Notes: a model not told the origin generated them from the letters alone. Positions 1 to 8,459 are shown, numbered from the stretch's first letter. The stretch: 64,000 bases of DNA from Brevundimonas sp. (GCF_030682035.1 NZ_JAUXQZ010000036.1:1-64000); one strand, 5' to 3'. Numbers and translations are program-made.

Positions 1-19
1 TCGCTCATCGGTCTCGCCC

Positions 20-565
20 TCAGCCGATCTTGATGCGGGTGTCGGAGAGGAAAGCGTACTCCGGCACGACGAGGTTCTTGGGCGCGGGGCCCTTACGGAT
101 GCGGCCCGAGGCGTCGTAGTGCGAACCGTGGCAGGGGCAGAACCAGCCGCCGAAATCGCCCGTGCCGAAGGTTGGAATACAGCCCAGGTGGGTACAGCTG
201 CCCAGCACGACCAGATACGGCTCGTGACCGGGCTTGGTGCGGTCGGCGTCGGTCTGGGGTTCCTTCAGGTCGCGCGCATTGTTGTCGGCGATGACCCGCT
301 GCAGCTCGGCCGGGGTGCGATAGCGCACGAACACCGGCTTGCCCTGCCATTTGATGACGACCTGCTGGCCTTCCTGGACCTTGGTCATGTCGAATTCGAT
401 CGACGCCAGCGCCAGGGTGTCGGCGGCCGGGTTCATCGAATTGATCAGCGGCCAGGCCATCATGCCCGCCGCCCCAACGGCGGCAGCGCCGGCCGCGATA
501 TGGATGAAGTCCCGACGGGTGGCGTCGCCGCCCTCACCGTTCTCAGTCACGACCGATTCGGCCAC
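20..565 (-). CDS. petA: Ubiquinol-cytochrome c reductase iron-sulfur (Rieske) subunit
   Basis: This is the [2Fe-2S] subunit of cytochrome bc1, which passes electrons from ubiquinol to cytochrome c1 on the periplasmic side of the inner membrane. The 181-residue product has a twin-arginine-type N-terminus (RRDF near residue 17) followed by one hydrophobic anchor (about 21-42). Both Rieske cluster boxes are intact: CTHLGC at 124-129 and CPCHGSH at 143-149. Length is normal for alphaproteobacterial PetA. Just downstream on the same strand an ATG at position 8 runs off the window edge and may be the start of cytochrome b (petB), as in the usual petABC operon; too little is visible to confirm. Confidence 0.97.
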   Translation of the reverse strand: MAESVVTENGEGGDATRRDFIHIAAGAAAVGAAGMMAWPLINSMNPAADTLALASIEFDMTKVQEGQQVVIKWQGKPVFVRYRTPAELQRVIADNNARDLKEPQTDADRTKPGHEPYLVVLGSCTHLGCIPTFGTGDFGGWFCPCHGSHYDASGRIRKGPAPKNLVVPEYAFLSDTRIKIG

Positions 566-759
566 GTCTTACTCCTCGTACGCCGCGTTCCGGACCCGTC
601 GGGGCCCGGTCGATCACGGCATGGATGCTTTAGCGACTTCCCGGAAATCTCGCCCGGCCCGGCTTTGCGGCGCATCGCCGCAAGTCGCACTGCTTGTTGA
701 GAAACAGTCGCAATTCGAGCCGCGACAAGCCTCCGGGCCGCGCGTATGAGGGCCTTAGA

Positions 760-1317
760 ATGCGTCTCGCCCTTTTTCAACCGGCCATTCCCCAGAACGT
801 CGGCGCCTGCATCCGTTTGAGCGCCTGTTTCGGCGTGGAACTGCACATCATCGAGCCCGCCGGCTTCCGTTTCGACGACCGGGCGATGAAGCGCGCCGCC
901 CTGGACTACGGTCCGCTGGGCCATATGACGCGGCACGCCGACTGGCACGCCTTCCAGCGCGACCGCGGCCCCGGACGGCTGGTCCTGTTCACGACCAAGG
1001 GGGCGACGCCGCTCAATGAATTCGTCTTCCGGCCCGACGATACCTTGCTGTTCGGCAGCGAGCCGTCCGGCGCCCCGGACTTCGTGCACGCGGCGGCCGA
1101 CGCCCGGGTGGTGATTCCGATCCGGCCCGAAGCGCGGTCGCTCAATCTAGCGGTAAGCGCTGGCATCGCGGTCTACGAAGCGCTGAGTCAATCTTCCCTT
1201 CTGCCCTTGCGGGAGAAGGGACCAGATTCTACTCCGGAGCCCCCGTCGCCGGCAGCTGGGCCAGCCCCGGCCTCTCGCCCCGCTTGCTCGCCGCCGTCGC
1301 CTCCACCGCCCGCATGA
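760..1317 (+). CDS. trmL: tRNA (cytidine(34)-2'-O)-methyltransferase TrmL
   Basis: SPOUT-class methyltransferase that 2'-O-methylates the wobble nucleotide of tRNA-Leu isoacceptors. The N-terminus MRLALFQPAIPQNVG and the later LLFGSEPSGAP and IPIRPEARSLNLAVS segments are the conserved SPOUT knot motifs. ATG 760 is chosen because the family motif begins there; an upstream in-frame start at 694 adds unrelated residues. The recognisable domain ends about residue 144. The last 41 residues are low-complexity Pro/Ala/Ser sequence read through a palindromic repeat (1195-1221) and then antisense across the end of the convergent dipeptidase gene, giving an 89-bp 3' overlap. The tail is probably dispensable. 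Confidence 0.9.
   Translation: MRLALFQPAIPQNVGACIRLSACFGVELHIIEPAGFRFDDRAMKRAALDYGPLGHMTRHADWHAFQRDRGPGRLVLFTTKGATPLNEFVFRPDDTLLFGSEPSGAPDFVHAAADARVVIPIRPEARSLNLAVSAGIAVYEALSQSSLLPLREKGPDSTPEPPSPAAGPAPASRPACSPPSPPPPA
1195..1221. repeat. Short palindromic repeat, TrmL/dipeptidase junction
   Basis: Palindrome of the form TCCCTTCT...GGGAGAAGGGA with a small central loop. It is related to the two larger elements at 2616-2663 and 2721-2773. It lies inside the trmL reading frame and immediately downstream of the dipeptidase stop codon, where it may also act as a transcription stop between the convergent genes. Confidence 0.7.
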
Positions 1318-2497
1318 CCCGCAGCACGTTCTCGCCCGCCAGTTTACGGATATCTGCCTCGGTCCAGCCGTTGGCCATCAACGCGGCCAGAAGGCGGGGA
1401 TAGGCGTCCACCCCCTCCAGCCCGACCGGCAGGGAATCGACGCCGTCATAGTCGCCGCCGAGGCCGACATGGTCGATGCCGGCCACGTCACGGACGTGCT
1501 GGATGTGGGCCACCACGTCCGCGATCGTGGCGACCGGTTCCGGATGCGCCGTCGTCCAGGTCGCCAGCCCTGCCGTCACCGCCGCCGGAGCGCCAGGGTT
1601 GAGCGACTTCAGCCGCGCGTCCTCGGCCGACCTGGCGCTGTTCCAGGTCCGCACCGTCTCGGAGACGAAGCCCGGCACGAAGGTGACCATCACCACCCCC
1701 CCGTCCTGCGGCAGCTGACGCAGCACGCTGTCGGGCACATTGCGTGGATGCGCGGTCACGGCCCGCGCCGAGGAGTGGGAAAAGATCACCGGCGCGTCCG
1801 AGACCCGCATGGCGTCCAGCATGGTCTCCTCCGAGACGTGGCTCAGATCGACCATCATCCCCAGCCGGTTCATCTCGCGGACCACATCCTCGCCGAACGG
1901 CGACAGCCCGCCCCATTTCGGGGCGTCGGTGGCGCTGTCGGCCCATGTGGTCGTCTTGCTGTGGGTCAGGGTGATGTAGCGCGCGCCGGCGTCGAAGAAC
2001 TCGCGCAGCAGGCCGAGCGAGTCGTCGATCGAATAGCCGCCCTCCATGCCGATCAGGCTGGCGATCCGGCCGCGGCGGTGGATGCGCTGGATGTCGTCGG
2101 CGGTGGTCGCCAGCTCGAACACGTCCGGATGGGCGGCGACCAGCCGCTTGACCGTGTCGATCTGTTCGAAGGTCGCCACCGCCGCATCGGGCGGGGTCAG
2201 GGTGGCGGGCACATAGACCGACCAGAACTGGCCGCCCATGCCGCCGGCCCGCAGGCGCGGAATGTCGGTGTGCAGTTCGGTCGATGCGTCGAGGTTGGCG
2301 GTCAGATCGACGGCATGGGGATCATTGCCGTGGTTCTGGCGCAGCGCCCACGGCAGGTCATTGTGCCCGTCGATCAGCGGCGTCCGCTCGAGAATCCGCC
2401 GGGCCCTCGCCTCACCCGCCGTGTCCGGCGCCTGGGCCAGAACGGGACCGGCCATCAGGGCGGCGGCGACAGTGGTCAGAAGGATGGTGCGGATCAT
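1229..2497 (-). CDS. Secreted membrane dipeptidase, peptidase family M19
   Basis: Zinc dipeptidase of the renal dipeptidase (M19) family, cleaving dipeptides in the periplasm. The 422-residue product starts with a Sec signal peptide (MIRTILLTTVAAALMAGPVLAQ), then the family zinc-binding opening LIDGHNDLPW, the IGMEGGYSI segment carrying the bridging Glu, SHSSARAV and LGGDYDG near the C-terminus. ATG 2497 is chosen because the signal peptide begins there; the longer in-frame extension upstream runs through repeat DNA. The gene is convergent with trmL and their 3' ends overlap. The physiological substrate is not evident; some relatives act on other dipeptide-like amides. Confidence 0.93.
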   Translation of the reverse strand: MIRTILLTTVAAALMAGPVLAQAPDTAGEARARRILERTPLIDGHNDLPWALRQNHGNDPHAVDLTANLDASTELHTDIPRLRAGGMGGQFWSVYVPATLTPPDAAVATFEQIDTVKRLVAAHPDVFELATTADDIQRIHRRGRIASLIGMEGGYSIDDSLGLLREFFDAGARYITLTHSKTTTWADSATDAPKWGGLSPFGEDVVREMNRLGMMVDLSHVSEETMLDAMRVSDAPVIFSHSSARAVTAHPRNVPDSVLRQLPQDGGVVMVTFVPGFVSETVRTWNSARSAEDARLKSLNPGAPAAVTAGLATWTTAHPEPVATIADVVAHIQHVRDVAGIDHVGLGGDYDGVDSLPVGLEGVDAYPRLLAALMANGWTEADIRKLAGENVLRVMRAVEATAASKRGERPGLAQLPATGAPE

Positions 2498-2615
2498 GGC
2501 GGGCTCCCGGAAAGAACGACGGCGGACAGTGGCAGAGGAACCAGCGAAGGCAAGGCCGTGTGAGGAGCGCCACTCCCTCCCGCTATCGTCATTCCGGGCG
2601 TAGAGGCCCAGACTT

Positions 2616-2773
2616 CCTTCTCCCCTTGCGGGAGAAGGTGGCCCGGAGGGCCGGATGAGGGGTGAGACACCCATCTGTCCGTTAAGCCGCTGCGCCCACC
2701 TGCCTGCCTGCCGGAACAGCCCCCTCATCCGAGCGGCTTCGCCGCCCACCTTCTCCCTCAAGGGGAGAAGGGA
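2616..2773. repeat. Pair of inverted palindromic elements
   Basis: The left copy (2616-2663) runs CCTTCTCC...GGAGAAGG, then GGCCC..GGGCC, then GGATGAGGGG. The right copy (2721-2773) is the same unit in the opposite orientation, starting CCCCTCATCCGA and ending in a CTTCTCC..GGAGAAGG hairpin. Each copy can fold on itself and the two can pair with each other. This is a typical dispersed intergenic repeat of alphaproteobacteria; a third partial copy is at 1195. Confidence 0.75.
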
Positions 2774-3005
2774 CGCTCTGCTCACAATCCGCCGATTGTC
2801 AGCATATTCCGCGCCGCCAACTTGCTGATTCCGCCCACCTTCCAGAAAATACAGCGTCCCCAGCCCGCCATAGGTAGCCCCCGTCCTAGACTCCCCCTCG
2901 TTCCGTCGCAGGGAGGGGCGCAGGGCCTTGCGATCTTGTCGCGGCGGGAACGGGATGAGCGGGAGGGGGTCGAACCTTCGTCGCAGCGGATCGCGAGCGC
3001 CTCCG

Positions 3006-3093
3006 GGCCTCAAGCAGCGAGCCGCCGCGCGGCGAGCGTAGGCCCCCACAGCCCGGCCTCAAGTCGCGAGCCCCCGTGGGGCGAGCATAGGCC
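3006..3093. repeat. Two 39-nt direct repeats
   Basis: Units at 3006-3044 and 3055-3093 both begin GGCCTCAAG and end CGAGC(G/A)TAGGCC, with 33 of 39 positions identical by hand alignment. Each is itself partly palindromic (GGCCT...TAGGCC). A related CAAGCAGCGAGC...CGAGCGTTAG stretch occurs near 22610. Confidence 0.65.
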
Positions 3094-3446
3094 GAGCGTG
3101 AAGGGCGACGGGCAGGGAACCCGCGCCGTTCCGGGGTGGAGGAACGGGCGGCGGAGCCGCCCGGACGAACGGTTCGCAAGACTCCGACCCGCCCGCCGGA
3201 GGCCATGTCGGCAAGGCGTCCACAGCGTCGCTGGCCCTGAGGGAGTTCACCACTGCCTTTCAGGCCGACAGCTCCCGGTCAGACATCTCGTGCGGAGCGA
3301 CGTTGCGAAGCCGAAACACAATCTCCCAACGATCTCCGGGCTTCGCGCCCGGCGCTCCGCCGGCCCTTCCCATCTCAACCGACGGAGTCCCGGCGGCGAA
3401 GACCCATGTCTTCTCCCCGGAGAGCAGACCCATTACAGGACGCGCC

Positions 3447-4325
3447 ATGACCACCCCCGACGACCTCACCCTGGAAGCCCGGAAGGCCGAAGCCCGCGCC
3501 TGGTTCGAGAGCCTGCGCGACCGCATCCACACAGCCTTCGAGACGCTTGAGGACGAAGCCCCTGCCGACCTGTTCCCCGGTGAGCACGGCCGGTTCGTGC
3601 GCACCGCTTGGGACCGCGCTGAGGGCGGCGGCGGCGTCATGGGGATGATGAACGGTCGGCTGTTCGAAAAGGTCGGCGTCCATGTCTCGACCGTGCACGG
3701 GACCTTCCCTGCCGACTATGCCAGGACCGTCCCCGGCGCCGCCGAGGACCCGCGCTTCTTCGCCACCGGCATCAGCCTGATCGCGCACCCCGTCAGCCCG
3801 CGCGTACCGGCGGTGCATATGAACACCCGCTTCATCGCCACCACGAAAAGCTGGTTCGGCGGCGGGGCCGACCTGACCCCCGTGCTGGACATCGACCGCC
3901 GCCCGGACGCGCCGGACACCGTCGCCTTCCAGGCCGCGATGAAGGCCGCCTGCGACGCCCACGACCCCGACTGGCACGCGAAGTTCAAGGCCTGGTGCGA
4001 CGAGTATTTCTGGCTGCCCCACCGCAACGAGCCGCGCGGCACCGGCGGAATATTCTACGACCATCACGACAGCGGCGACCGGGCCCGTGACTTCGCCTTC
4101 ACCCGCGACGTCGGCACGCAGTTTCTCGACGCCTATGCGGGCATCGTGCGCGGACGGATGGGCGAGCCGTGGACCGCCGAAGAGCGCGAGGAACAGCTGG
4201 TCCGGCGTGGCCGCTATGTCGAGTTCAACCTGCTCTACGACCGCGGCACCATGTTCGGCCTCAAGACCGGCGGCAACGTCGAGTCGATTCTCAGCTCAAT
4301 GCCGCCCGTGGTGAAGTGGCCGTGA
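3447..4325 (+). CDS. hemF: Oxygen-dependent coproporphyrinogen III oxidase
   Basis: Catalyses the aerobic oxidative decarboxylation of coproporphyrinogen III to protoporphyrinogen IX in haem synthesis. The 292-residue length is standard. Family signatures are all present: [31 protein letters not shown] and [21 protein letters not shown] 3447 is chosen because the conserved domain begins shortly after and the in-frame upstream extension is intergenic-like. It is monocistronic and ends in a hairpin shared with the convergent amidotransferase gene. Having the O2-dependent enzyme fits an aerobic lifestyle. Confidence 0.97.
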   Translation: MTTPDDLTLEARKAEARAWFESLRDRIHTAFETLEDEAPADLFPGEHGRFVRTAWDRAEGGGGVMGMMNGRLFEKVGVHVSTVHGTFPADYARTVPGAAEDPRFFATGISLIAHPVSPRVPAVHMNTRFIATTKSWFGGGADLTPVLDIDRRPDAPDTVAFQAAMKAACDAHDPDWHAKFKAWCDEYFWLPHRNEPRGTGGIFYDHHDSGDRARDFAFTRDVGTQFLDAYAGIVRGRMGEPWTAEEREEQLVRRGRYVEFNLLYDRGTMFGLKTGGNVESILSSMPPVVKWP

Positions 4326-4333
4326 ACAATTTT

Positions 4334-4354
4334 CATCCCGCGAAAGCCGGGATG
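4334..4354. terminator. Hairpin between convergent genes
   Basis: CATCCCG / CGGGATG stem with a CGAAAGC loop, 8 nt after the hemF stop and just beyond the stop of the convergent amidotransferase gene. It has the same core (CATCCCG-GCGAAAGC-CGGGATG) as the arms of the inverted repeat at 33231-33364, so it is both a repeat copy and a likely bidirectional terminator. There is no T-tract. Confidence 0.55.
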
Positions 4355-4360
4355 AGCGGA

Positions 4361-5056
4361 TTATGTTTGGGCCTCAATGAACGCCCTGATCCACCGGCCC
4401 ATCATCGCCCGATCATCCGGCGCCTTGAGACTATCCACGGCCCGCTCGACCAGCGCCGGATCGATCCGGTCGTGCCGGCCCGCCGTCAGCGCGGTGGCGA
4501 AGGCCGGCGTGAACTCAGGATGGGCCTGAAAACTGATCGCGTCGTCGCCCCACGCCAGCCCCGCGAAGGGCGTGAAATCGCTGCGCAGCAGAACGCGGGC
4601 GTCGGCCGGCTTCTCGACCACCTGATCCTGATGCGAGGCGGGAAGGGCGACGGCCGCGGCGGCCGGGTTCATCCACGGCTCGGGCGAGACCACCTGATAG
4701 CGGTGCAGGCCGACGCCCCAGCCGTGGTCCGATTTCTCGACCCGGCCACCCAGCGCCTGGGCCATGGCCTGATGGCCGAAACAGACGCCGACCAGTTTCG
4801 TCCGGCCCTTCGCCTCCCGGATCCAGTCCAGCAACCCGGCGATCCAGGCGTCGGTCTCATAGACCCCCGCCGCCGAGCCGGTGATGATCGCGGCGTCGAA
4901 CGCCCCCGCGTCCGGCCACTCGCCCGCCTGGACGTCGGAGGTCTCGAACCCGAACTCATGACCCAGCAGTTCACGGAGCATGGCCGGATAGTCGCCGTGG
5001 GCGGCGGCCAGCGCCGGCGGCGGGGCGCCGGTCTCCAGAATCGCGATTCGGGTCAT
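4361..5056 (-). CDS. Class I glutamine amidotransferase-like protein
   Basis: A 231-residue stand-alone GATase1-fold protein. The nucleophile elbow GVCFGHQ places the catalytic Cys at residue 92, and the catalytic His/Glu pair is seen in QAHPEF (His 179, Glu 181). The oxyanion-strand ITGSAAGVYE is also conserved. It resembles the GMP-synthase-like amidotransferases that hydrolyse gamma-glutamyl compounds in catabolism, but no synthase partner is nearby, so the substrate is unknown. The gene is convergent with hemF and divergent from the ABM-domain gene. Confidence 0.88.
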   Translation of the reverse strand: MTRIAILETGAPPPALAAAHGDYPAMLRELLGHEFGFETSDVQAGEWPDAGAFDAAIITGSAAGVYETDAWIAGLLDWIREAKGRTKLVGVCFGHQAMAQALGGRVEKSDHGWGVGLHRYQVVSPEPWMNPAAAAVALPASHQDQVVEKPADARVLLRSDFTPFAGLAWGDDAISFQAHPEFTPAFATALTAGRHDRIDPALVERAVDSLKAPDDRAMMGRWIRAFIEAQT

Positions 5057-5129
5057 TCAGGTCTCCTCGTCCCGACCGATATGGGCGTTCGCGCAAGACG
5101 GCGGAAGGGCAATCGGCTATGGGCGCGCC

Positions 5130-5438
5130 ATGACACAAGCCGCCTCCGATCCGGTCGTCCTGATCAACGTCTACACCTGCAATCCCGAACAGCTGGACAC
5201 GCTGATGGAGCTGCTCGCCGTCATGGTCCGGACCCAGCGCGAGGCCGAGGGCTTCATTTCGGCCACCCTGCATCGCGGCCTCAACGGCAAGGTGGCGGCG
5301 GTGCACGCCGTCTGGCGCTCCCGCGAGGACTGGAAGACCATGGCCCGCAGTCCGGCCATCAATGCCGCGATGGAGCCGATCATGGCCATCGCCACCTTCG
5401 CGCCGCACCTCTATGAGGCGGGCGAGGTCATCGAATAG
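5130..5438 (+). CDS. Antibiotic biosynthesis monooxygenase (ABM) domain protein
   Basis: A 102-residue protein that is a single ABM/dimeric alpha-beta barrel domain (VVLINVYTCNPEQLDTLMELLAVM..., EGFISATLHRG, AVWRSREDWKTMARSPAI). Proteins of this fold include small-ring monooxygenases, haem-degrading enzymes and proteins with no known activity. Nothing in the sequence chooses between these. It stands alone, transcribed away from the amidotransferase gene. Confidence 0.85.
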   Translation: MTQAASDPVVLINVYTCNPEQLDTLMELLAVMVRTQREAEGFISATLHRGLNGKVAAVHAVWRSREDWKTMARSPAINAAMEPIMAIATFAPHLYEAGEVIE

Positions 5439-5517
5439 CATTCCTCCCGCGAAGGGGGAGGGGGACCGCGCAGCGGTGGAGGCGGACGGTCCCCGACGCC
5501 GGCGGATGCCGTCGGCT

Positions 5518-6339
5518 TCACCCCGTCATCCACACCTCGGACCGGGCTCCGTCGCCGCCGAGCGTCGCGGCGACCCAGCCGCAGACCTCGTTCGCCGCCG
5601 CCTCGGCGCCCGGCGGCGGGTTCAACACCACCACCGCGCAGCCGTTCATCTTCATCGGATCGGTCAACGGCCTCAGCCGCGCCTCGGCGACCAGCATCCG
5701 CTTGATCCCCGCCTGATCCAGCCGGCGCAGGAAGCCGTCGAAGGTCTCCATGTCCTTCAGCGGGGTCCAGATGGCGACGGTGGCGCGCGGATCGGCCCGG
5801 GCGATGGCGGCGGCCGTATCGGCGGCGCGGTTGTAGTCGTCCGGCTGTTCAAAGGGCGGATCAATGAGTACGAACGCGCCGGTCGCCTCCGCCGCCCAGG
5901 CCTGTGCCTGGTCATAGCCGTCGCCCCCCTGGGCCATGGCCTGCGGAAACGCCTCCAGCGCCTCGGTCAGCAGGTCCAGCACCGGCGGATGCAGTTCAAA
6001 ACCGACATAGCGGTCGTCGTCGCCCAGCCGTCCGGCGATCAGCAACGGCGACCCCGGATAGACGGTTACGCCCCCACCCGGATTGAGCCGGGCCGCCTCG
6101 ACCGCCAGCGCCTCGATCAGCGGCGGCCGGTCGGCGGCGGCCATCAACCGGGCGATGCCGGCCTCGGCCTCCCTCGACCGCACGGCGTCGCCGGTGAGGT
6201 CATACAGGCCTGCCCCGGCATGGGTGTCGATCACGCTGACCGGCCCCTGCGCCTGCCGCCGCTCCAGCAGCCAGAGCAGCAGGGCGTGTTTGACGATGTC
6301 GGCGAAATTTCCGGCGTGAAAGCTGTGACGATAGTTCAT
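5518..6339 (-). CDS. rlmJ: 23S rRNA (adenine(2030)-N6)-methyltransferase RlmJ
   Basis: SAM-dependent N6-adenine methyltransferase acting on A2030 of 23S rRNA. The 273-residue protein begins with the family hallmark MNYRHSFHAGNFADIVKH, has a SAM-binding DTHAGAGLYDL segment and the catalytic [DN]PP[FY]-type motif in FVLIDPPFEQPDDY. Length matches E. coli RlmJ (about 280). It is monocistronic with repeat-like DNA downstream (5440-5515). Confidence 0.95.
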   Translation of the reverse strand: MNYRHSFHAGNFADIVKHALLLWLLERRQAQGPVSVIDTHAGAGLYDLTGDAVRSREAEAGIARLMAAADRPPLIEALAVEAARLNPGGGVTVYPGSPLLIAGRLGDDDRYVGFELHPPVLDLLTEALEAFPQAMAQGGDGYDQAQAWAAEATGAFVLIDPPFEQPDDYNRAADTAAAIARADPRATVAIWTPLKDMETFDGFLRRLDQAGIKRMLVAEARLRPLTDPMKMNGCAVVVLNPPPGAEAAANEVCGWVAATLGGDGARSEVWMTG

Positions 6340-6538
6340 CGCCCTGCCCTCTCGCGGTGCGGTCCGCGGGTCAAGGGGAACCGGCGGTCCGCGCCGCAGC
6401 GAAACCCTCGATCGCCTGATATCGGGGCGCCGGCGCCTGGCCCGCGAAGGTTCAAATCCGACTGCTTGACCCGGGTCGATCCTGATATAACCTCGTTACG
6501 AATTGGGCGCCGGAGGGGCGCCACGGGGGAACACCGTC

Positions 6539-6937
6539 ATGAACCTGTCGAACATTTTCCTGCGCCTCGGCGCGGTCATTATCCTCTGCGGCGTTTCTCT
6601 GGGCTGGTGGATGGGGATGTCCGGTCACCACGAACTGGGCGGCCTGCACGTGCACGTCAATCTGCTCGGCGGCGTATGGATGTTTCTCTACGGTCTGTTT
6701 TACCGGGCCGAGCCCGCGGCCGGGCGCGGCTGGCTGCCGACTTTGCATTTCTGGGTGGCCGTGATCGGCTTCCTGATCTTCATGCCGTCGATCGCGGTCC
6801 TGCTGCTGGCCTATGCGCCGTTGATGTCGCTGCTGGGCCCCGCCATGGGCATCAGCACCAGCCTCGTTGTCCTGGGCATGGCCCTGTTCGCGTTGATCGT
6901 CTTCAAGGCGACGGCGGCGAAAGACGCCGCGGCCTGA
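6539..6937 (+). CDS. Small four-helix membrane protein, heme-copper-oxidase-like family
   Basis: A 132-residue integral membrane protein with about four transmembrane helices (roughly 7-24, 38-58, 66-92, 96-122). The GLHVHVNLLGGVWMFLYGLFYR stretch resembles the histidine-bearing helix of small proteins often annotated as cytochrome c oxidase-like, which are a fragment-sized relative of the heme-copper oxidase fold. Whether it binds haem is not known. ATG 6539 follows a GGGGGA ribosome site; the upstream in-frame start is poor. It is convergent with the next gene, 4 nt away. Confidence 0.75.
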   Translation: MNLSNIFLRLGAVIILCGVSLGWWMGMSGHHELGGLHVHVNLLGGVWMFLYGLFYRAEPAAGRGWLPTLHFWVAVIGFLIFMPSIAVLLLAYAPLMSLLGPAMGISTSLVVLGMALFALIVFKATAAKDAAA

Positions 6938-6941
6938 TCCC

Positions 6942-7394
6942 TCAGGCCGTCGCCCAGTAGCCGCGGCTGCGGGCGCTGACGGGCGCTCGCGTCGCCTCGA
7001 CCCGCTCCAGAATCGCGTCCCGGAAAGCGTCGGCCGCTTCGTCGCCCTGCAACAGGCGCAGCGAGCGGATGATCCGGGTTATACGGTGGTGATTGTGATC
7101 GTTCGGCATCAGCCAGTCGTGGGTCGTCTGGTAGAAGGCGGCCATGCGATCGGTCGCGCCGGCGAGGGCGATCGGCGCCAGTTCGGATAGGCGAATAGCC
7201 TGAATGTCGCCCGGCGCCAGCACCGGCGAGCCGGGCACAGCGGCCGATGGCTCCGGCAAGGGGAACAGCCACTGGATAAAGTCATGCGTCCGCTCCAGGG
7301 CGACGTCGTTCATGGCGAGGACTTCGAACACGGTGCGGCCACAGGCGTCCGTCCCCTCGCCTTCCAGAAACATCACGATGGGACGGGCGACCAT
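6942..7394 (-). CDS. Opioid growth factor receptor (OGFr)-related domain protein
   Basis: A 150-residue protein made of the conserved region known from the vertebrate opioid growth factor receptor and scattered bacterial homologues. The markers are FLEGEGTDACGRT, LERTHDFIQWLFPLPEPS and the helix FYQTTHDWLMPNDHNHHRITRIIRSLRLL. Function in bacteria is unknown; there is no signal peptide or membrane segment, so it is presumably cytoplasmic. It lies downstream of kbl-tdh on the same strand (12-nt gap), so it may be the third gene of that transcript. Confidence 0.82.
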   Translation of the reverse strand: MVARPIVMFLEGEGTDACGRTVFEVLAMNDVALERTHDFIQWLFPLPEPSAAVPGSPVLAPGDIQAIRLSELAPIALAGATDRMAAFYQTTHDWLMPNDHNHHRITRIIRSLRLLQGDEAADAFRDAILERVEATRAPVSARSRGYWATA

Positions 7395-7406
7395 TGCGGC
7401 CGTCCC

Positions 7407-8459
7407 TCAGGCCGCCTTGTCCCAGTTGAGCACGACCTTGCCCGACTGACCCGAACGCATGGCCTCGAAGCCCTCCTGATAGCGGTCATAGCTCATCTGG
7501 TGGGTGATCAGCGGCTGCAGGTCGAGGCCGGCTTTCAGCAGGCCCAGCATCTTGCGCCAGGTCGTGAACATCTCGCGCCCATAAACGCCTTTGATCGTCA
7601 GGGCCTTGAGGATGATCGCGCCCCAGTCCGTCTCCATTGGCTTCGACGGAATCCCCAGCAGGGCCATGCCTCCGCCCATGATCAGGGTATCGACGCATTG
7701 TTTGAAGGCGATCGGCGAGCCCGACATCTCCAGCGCCACGTCAAAGCCGACCTTGAGGCCCTGCTCGTGCATGACGTCCTTCAGATCCTCGCGCGTGGTG
7801 TTCACCGTCCGCACGCCGGGCGCGACCTTCTGGGCCAGCTCGAGGCGGAAGTCGTTGATGTCGGTCAGCACCACGGTGCGGGCGCCGGCGTGGCGGGCGA
7901 CGGCGGCGGCCATCATGCCGATGGGCCCCGCGCCGGTGACCAGAACATCCTCGCCCAGCAGGTCGAACTGCTGCGCGGTGTGCACGGCGTTGCCGAACGG
8001 GTCGAGGATCGAGCCGATCTCATAGGGCACGTCGTCGGGCAGTTCGATGACGTTGAAGGCCGGCGCGACCACGAATTCGGCGAAGGCGCCCTGGCGGTTC
8101 ACGCCGATGCCCTTGGTCGCGGGATCGAGATGGAAATGGCCCGCGCGGGCTGCTTCGGAGTTCAGGTCGATAACGTGGCCCTCTGCCGAGACGCGCTGGC
8201 CGATTTTCAGACGGCGATCCACGTCCTTGCCGATAGCGACGATCTCGCCGGCGAATTCATGGCCGGTGATCATCGGCACCGGGACGTTCTTCTGACTCCA
8301 CTCATCCCAGTTCCAGATGTGGATGTCGGTGCCGCAGACGGCGGTGCGATGCACCCGGATCAGCACGTCCTCGGGACCCGCGACCGGGATCGGGGCGTCG
8401 ATCAGCTCCAGGCCCACGCCGGGCTTGGTCTTGGCCAGGGCTTTCATGGTGTCGGTCAT
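7407..8459 (-). CDS. tdh: L-threonine 3-dehydrogenase
   Basis: Zinc- and NAD-dependent medium-chain dehydrogenase oxidising L-threonine to 2-amino-3-ketobutyrate. The catalytic-zinc segment CGTDIHIWNWDEW and GHEFAGEI are intact, as is the Rossmann segment TGAGPIGMMAAAVARHAGA. The start ATG at 8459 overlaps the kbl stop codon (TGATG on the minus strand); a TTG one codon upstream is possible but unneeded. It forms an operon with kbl, the next enzyme of the pathway, so threonine is converted to glycine and acetyl-CoA. That glycine could feed the cleavage system encoded at 17-22 kb. Confidence 0.97.
   Translation of the reverse strand: MTDTMKALAKTKPGVGLELIDAPIPVAGPEDVLIRVHRTAVCGTDIHIWNWDEWSQKNVPVPMITGHEFAGEIVAIGKDVDRRLKIGQRVSAEGHVIDLNSEAARAGHFHLDPATKGIGVNRQGAFAEFVVAPAFNVIELPDDVPYEIGSILDPFGNAVHTAQQFDLLGEDVLVTGAGPIGMMAAAVARHAGARTVVLTDINDFRLELAQKVAPGVRTVNTTREDLKDVMHEQGLKVGFDVALEMSGSPIAFKQCVDTLIMGGGMALLGIPSKPMETDWGAIILKALTIKGVYGREMFTTWRKMLGLLKAGLDLQPLITHQMSYDRYQEGFEAMRSGQSGKVVLNWDKAA

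Larger units (their letters stand above)
2498..3446. other. 949-bp gene-free, repeat-rich intergenic region
   Basis: No convincing coding sequence is seen between the divergent dipeptidase and hemF genes. The long open frames here have no family motif, no Shine-Dalgarno site and are products of high GC. The region holds two facing palindromic elements (2616-2663, 2721-2773), two 39-nt direct repeats (3006-3044, 3055-3093) and a perfect 7-bp GC hairpin (3146-3162). The promoters of both flanking genes must lie here but none is obvious. Confidence 0.6.

Noticed and set aside
2880..3300. RNase P RNA, tmRNA or SRP RNA in the gap before hemF
   Set aside because: None of the conserved core sequences of these RNAs could be found on either strand.
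2822..3550. 242-codon frame upstream of hemF
   Set aside because: It runs through direct repeats and hairpins, has no start signal and overlaps the hemF start; treated as non-coding.
6447..6475. tRNA T-arm-like GGTTCAAATCC
   Set aside because: No acceptor, D or anticodon arms could be placed around it.
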